Shown piece after piece: positions 31,755-34,238 of a stretch of 34,238 nt of DNA. The position numbers and the translations under genes were made by a program. The DNA comes from Paracoccus nototheniae. Its GTDB lineage: Bacteria; Pseudomonadota; Alphaproteobacteria; Rhodobacterales; Rhodobacteraceae. The stretch lies in contig NZ_RQRT01000048.1 in the NCBI RefSeq assembly GCF_004335005.1, positions 1 through 34,238 on the forward strand, in the 5' to 3' direction. Numbering within the stretch: position 1 is the first letter of the stretch; each line of letters opens with the position of its first letter. Under the pieces are notes generated by a model. That model did no database searches. It worked only from the letters and a program-made list of their open reading frames with translations, and was not told the DNA's origin.

Positions 31755-32783
31755 ATGCTGACCTACAAAGTCGCCATTGCCGGTTTCGGAGGCGTCGGAC
31801 GCGCCACGGCCGACCTTCTTCTGGCAAGAAGACCGTGCTACCTTCAGACCTATGGGGCTGACGTCCGTCTCGTCGCGGTCTGCGGGTCGCGCAGCGGACT
31901 GATCGACACTGAAGGTCTGGAAGCCGACCGGCTATCCGCGCTTCCGCCCGCGCTGACCGGACCGGACTTTATCGTCGCAAGCGGGGCCGACATCCTGATC
32001 GAAGCGGGGCCGACCGACTTTCGCACCGGGGGGCCGGGCCTGTCCTATATCCGTGCAGCCTTGGCGGCCGGAACGGACACGATTGTCATTTCCAAAGGGG
32101 CGCTCGTCCATTCCGGCAATGAGCTGCGCCAGATTGCGATGACCTCGGGCGCCATGTTGAAACTCAGCGGCGCTGCGGCAGCAGCCTTGCCGACCATCGA
32201 TCTTGTCGAGCACAGCCTGAAAGGCTGCGAGGTGCTTGAGGTGGAGGGGATCCTGAACGCGACCACCAACTATCTGCTCGACGTCATGATGACGAACGGC
32301 CTGGACCTGGAGACCGCCTTGCGCGACGCACAGCGCGGCGGCTTTGCCGAAGCCGATCCCCGCAACGATACGGAAGGCTGGGACACGGCCTGCAAGCTGC
32401 TGATCCTTGCGAATTTCGGTCTCGATGCAGATCTGACGATGAACGACCTGATCGTCGAGGGCATCCATTCCGTCACCCCGGCGCATCTGAAGGCGTGGCA
32501 GCAGGGCGGAGTCGTGCCGAAGCTTGTGGGCCGGATCGGGCGCATCGATGGCTTGCTGTCGGCCAGCGTGGGTATCAGGACCTATCCGCTGTCGCATCCC
32601 TTTGCCCTTGTCCGTGGGAAGGACAAGGCGATCCGGATCGTCACGGACGTCATGGGGGAAACCATCGCGATCGGCGCCGGGAAAGAGCCGCTTGCCACGG
32701 CGGCTGCGGCCCTGAAGGATCTCGAGCATATTCTGGCGGCCCGCGCCGCCGTGTCCCGATCAATCCAAAGGACATCATCATGA
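31755..32783 (+). CDS. Homoserine dehydrogenase (short form, no ACT domain)
   Basis: 342 residues. The N-terminal Rossmann fold begins VAIAGFGGVGRA (GxGxxG at 10-15). Lys114 in VISKGAL matches the conserved nucleotide-side Lys. The catalytic region GFAEADPRNDTEGWDTACK places Glu199, Asp201, Asp210 and Lys214 as in homoserine dehydrogenases, which reduce aspartate semialdehyde to homoserine. The C-terminal ACT regulatory domain of typical alphaproteobacterial Hom (~430 residues) is absent. It may be an accessory, feedback-free enzyme or one for a related oxo-acid. It overlaps the next gene by four bases. No convincing strong ribosome site, only GGAAGAAC upstream. Confidence 0.87.
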   Translation: MLTYKVAIAGFGGVGRATADLLLARRPCYLQTYGADVRLVAVCGSRSGLIDTEGLEADRLSALPPALTGPDFIVASGADILIEAGPTDFRTGGPGLSYIRAALAAGTDTIVISKGALVHSGNELRQIAMTSGAMLKLSGAAAAALPTIDLVEHSLKGCEVLEVEGILNATTNYLLDVMMTNGLDLETALRDAQRGGFAEADPRNDTEGWDTACKLLILANFGLDADLTMNDLIVEGIHSVTPAHLKAWQQGGVVPKLVGRIGRIDGLLSASVGIRTYPLSHPFALVRGKDKAIRIVTDVMGETIAIGAGKEPLATAAAALKDLEHILAARAAVSRSIQRTSS

Positions 32784-33484
32784 TCCGGCGAAGATTACAG
32801 GCCGTCCGCCATGTCGGGTTCGAAGACCTCGGCAGTTTTGAAGCCAACTTCCGAGACGCCGGCTATGACGTCGACTATCTGGATGTGGCGAGCCGTGACC
32901 TGATCGCCGTCGATCTGCTGGAGGCCGATCTGCTTGTGGTTCTGGGCGGTCCGATCGGCGTTAACGATCAGGAAGCCTATCCCGTCGTCACCCAAGAGCT
33001 TGATCTTCTGAAGGTCCGGCTTGGCGCGGACCGACCGACCATGGGCATCTGCCTTGGCGCGCAACTCATGGCGGCGGCGCTTGGGTCGCGGGTCTATCCG
33101 GGCCCGAGCAGGGAGATCGGCTGGTCCATCCTCGACCTGCCCGCCGGGCGGGATCCCAACCCCCTGCGCGCGCTGGAGGGCGTTCCCGTCCTGCATTGGC
33201 ACGCAGACACTTTCGATCTGCCCGACGATTGCGCGCGCCTAGCCTCGACAGCGATCTGCCGCAATCAGGCGTTCTCGCGCGGTCCGAACATCCTCGGTCT
33301 CCAGTTCCATCCCGAACTGGCTGCTGCGCGTTTCGAACATTGGCTTCTGGGCCATGCCAGTGAGCTGGCCACCGCAGGGATCAGCCCGGTTGCCCTTCGG
33401 CAGGAGACGCAACTTTATGGAAAGCGGCTGGAAATCGCCAGCGCGGCGCTTCTTCGCGACTGGCTCACACTGATCGAGCATTAA
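32780..33484 (+). CDS. Class I glutamine amidotransferase (GMP synthase-like domain)
   Basis: 234 residues with a triad-type GATase domain: Cys91 in GICLGAQ, His177 and Glu179 in LQFHPEL, and an early VVLGGPIGVND oxyanion strand. Stand-alone proteins of this type hydrolyse glutamine or, as YfeJ- or PuuD-like enzymes, gamma-glutamyl compounds. The start at 32780 lies inside the stop of homoserine dehydrogenase with AAAGGA before it. Coupling with homoserine dehydrogenase hints at amidation or gamma-glutamyl removal from an aspartate-family intermediate; this is inference. Confidence 0.9.
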   Translation: MIRRRLQAVRHVGFEDLGSFEANFRDAGYDVDYLDVASRDLIAVDLLEADLLVVLGGPIGVNDQEAYPVVTQELDLLKVRLGADRPTMGICLGAQLMAAALGSRVYPGPSREIGWSILDLPAGRDPNPLRALEGVPVLHWHADTFDLPDDCARLASTAICRNQAFSRGPNILGLQFHPELAAARFEHWLLGHASELATAGISPVALRQETQLYGKRLEIASAALLRDWLTLIEH

Positions 33485-33539
33485 TGCCGGCGGCGGGTCG
33501 GGACGCTGGAATGCCGCCACAGGCCGCGGGCGCGCGCAC

Positions 33540-33585
33540 CCTGTCGAACAGGAATCGGTTCAGCCGTATCCGCAGGCCTGAACCG
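33540..33585. terminator. Inverted repeats between convergent GATase and cupin genes
   Basis: CCTGT-CGA-ACAGG (33540-33552) and CGGTTCAG-N14-CTGAACCG (33556-33585) are perfect inverted repeats in the 164-base convergent gap. Neither has a T-run. They may form transcript ends for the two facing genes. Confidence 0.4.
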
Positions 33586-33648
33586 GAACGCTGTCGTCGA
33601 ACAGGGGATGCTGGCGCGGCCTGTGGAAACGGCGCCGGGGCGCGCAGG

Positions 33649-34104
33649 TCAAGCACCCGATTGCGGTGTCCAATCCGGCGGCGCCAGTTCGAACTGATCG
33701 AAAAGAAAGCCCGGGGCCACGGTACAGCCGACCAGGCTCCAGGCCCCAAGCGGTTCCGCCATCTGCCACCAGCCCCTCGGCACGACGATCTGGGGGCGTT
33801 GACCGGAACCGATATCGGGACCGAGAACATGGTGTGTTCCGTCTTTGCCATCAGCCGACATGGTCAGGCGCAGCGCGTCCCCCGCATAGAAATGCCAGAT
33901 TTCCACGGCGTCCCTGACACGATGCCAGTGTGAACGCTGTCCGGCTGAAAGAAGATAATAGATCGCGGTCGAATGGCCGCGTGGCGACCCGCCATCGTCG
34001 CGGAAAGTTTCCGCATACCAGCCACCTTCGGGATGGGGCGTCAGGCCAAGTGTCGCGATGACGTCTTCGGCAGATTGTACGCCGTTCGTTCGGCCTGTGG
34101 TCAA
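33649..34104 (-). CDS. Cupin domain protein, DUF985 (Cupin_5) family
   Basis: About 150 residues as called. The family hallmark LGLTPHPEGGWYAETF is near the start, followed by SHWHRVRDAVEIWHFYAGD, then PRGWWQMAEPLGAWSLVGCTVAPGFLFDQFEL, which closes the cupin barrel. Function of DUF985 proteins is not settled. The start is uncertain: no in-frame ATG with a ribosome site exists. A TTG at 34104 gives a typical N-terminus, while the frame stays open to the window edge at 34238 (another TTG at 34206). The upstream part has no cupin homology and could be a fusion junction or simply an open frame, so the gene may continue beyond the window. Confidence 0.78.
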   Translation of the reverse strand: MTTGRTNGVQSAEDVIATLGLTPHPEGGWYAETFRDDGGSPRGHSTAIYYLLSAGQRSHWHRVRDAVEIWHFYAGDALRLTMSADGKDGTHHVLGPDIGSGQRPQIVVPRGWWQMAEPLGAWSLVGCTVAPGFLFDQFELAPPDWTPQSGA

Positions 34105-34238
34105 GGTGTCAGTAAGCGACGGCTGAACCCCACATTGCTCGGCTGACGCGCTGCTGCGAAGTCTTTTCCATCGACCGGTGGGAGTGCGTTTCGCAATGTG
34201 TGCCAAGAATTCGTTTCTCGCGTCTCTGGGCGTCGAGA

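Noticed and set aside
1..34238. CRISPR array, tRNA or rRNA genes
   Set aside because: No regularly spaced repeats and no tRNA- or rRNA-like conserved segments were seen on either strand.

Overview
The window is high-GC DNA with dense Shine-Dalgarno-led genes, many ATGA/GTGA stop-start overlaps and IS5- and IS110-type remnants. This fits an alphaproteobacterium, most likely of the Rhodobacteraceae/Paracoccus type. That placement is inferred from codon style and protein flavour, not from a marker gene. No rRNA, tRNA, CRISPR array or replication gene is visible. The content looks like an accessory region of the chromosome or a large plasmid, made of small oxidoreductases, hydrolases and regulators. 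Layout: 1-533 is insertion-sequence debris: an IS5-family transposase tail butted against an IS110-family transposase tail. 534-1448 is an AraC regulator (minus). 2027-7697 is a plus-strand run: RraA-like protein, alpha/beta hydrolase, YcaC-like isochorismatase-fold hydrolase, MoaF-like/SnoaL-like fusion, small SnoaL-like protein, and a solute-binding protein with no signal peptide. A strong inverted repeat at 7856-7902 closes this run against a convergent DUF5996-acetyltransferase fusion. A very small ORF and a pirin follow on the minus strand. The palindrome-rich region 10417-10840 separates pirin from a plus-strand run of a luciferase-like flavin monooxygenase with a small acetyltransferase, then a ThDP enzyme of the acetolactate synthase type with an aldehyde dehydrogenase. 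A TetR gene (minus) is divergent from two overlapping tandem AraC genes (plus) that are clear paralogs of the first AraC gene. From 18593 to 24098 a plus-strand run encodes WrbA-type quinone reductase, a second isochorismatase-fold hydrolase, a YtcJ-like amidohydrolase with a Cys/His-rich tail, a DoxX-like membrane protein and an MFS exporter with a C-terminal monooxygenase-like domain. From 24315 to 30330 lies the clearest functional unit. A minus-strand set (alpha/beta hydrolase, glutathione S-transferase, and a one-chain fusion resembling Bacillus MhqO dioxygenase plus MhqD hydrolase) is divergent from a KefB/KefC-type potassium/proton antiporter overlapped by an NAD(P)H:FMN/quinone reductase. 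The last part holds a Tat-signal haloperoxidase-like hydrolase, a homoserine dehydrogenase overlapped by a class I glutamine amidotransferase, and a cupin (DUF985) gene whose frame is open to the right edge. How the genes may work together (inference): many products deal with quinones, aldehydes or other electrophiles (WrbA, MhqO-MhqD-like fusion, GST, Kef with quinone reductase, pirin, aldehyde dehydrogenase). Three related AraC proteins and one TetR protein sit among them. The most economical reading is an electrophile/quinone detoxification and small-aromatic or amide catabolism island, partly built by duplication of an AraC plus isochorismatase module. Substrates cannot be read from the sequence.
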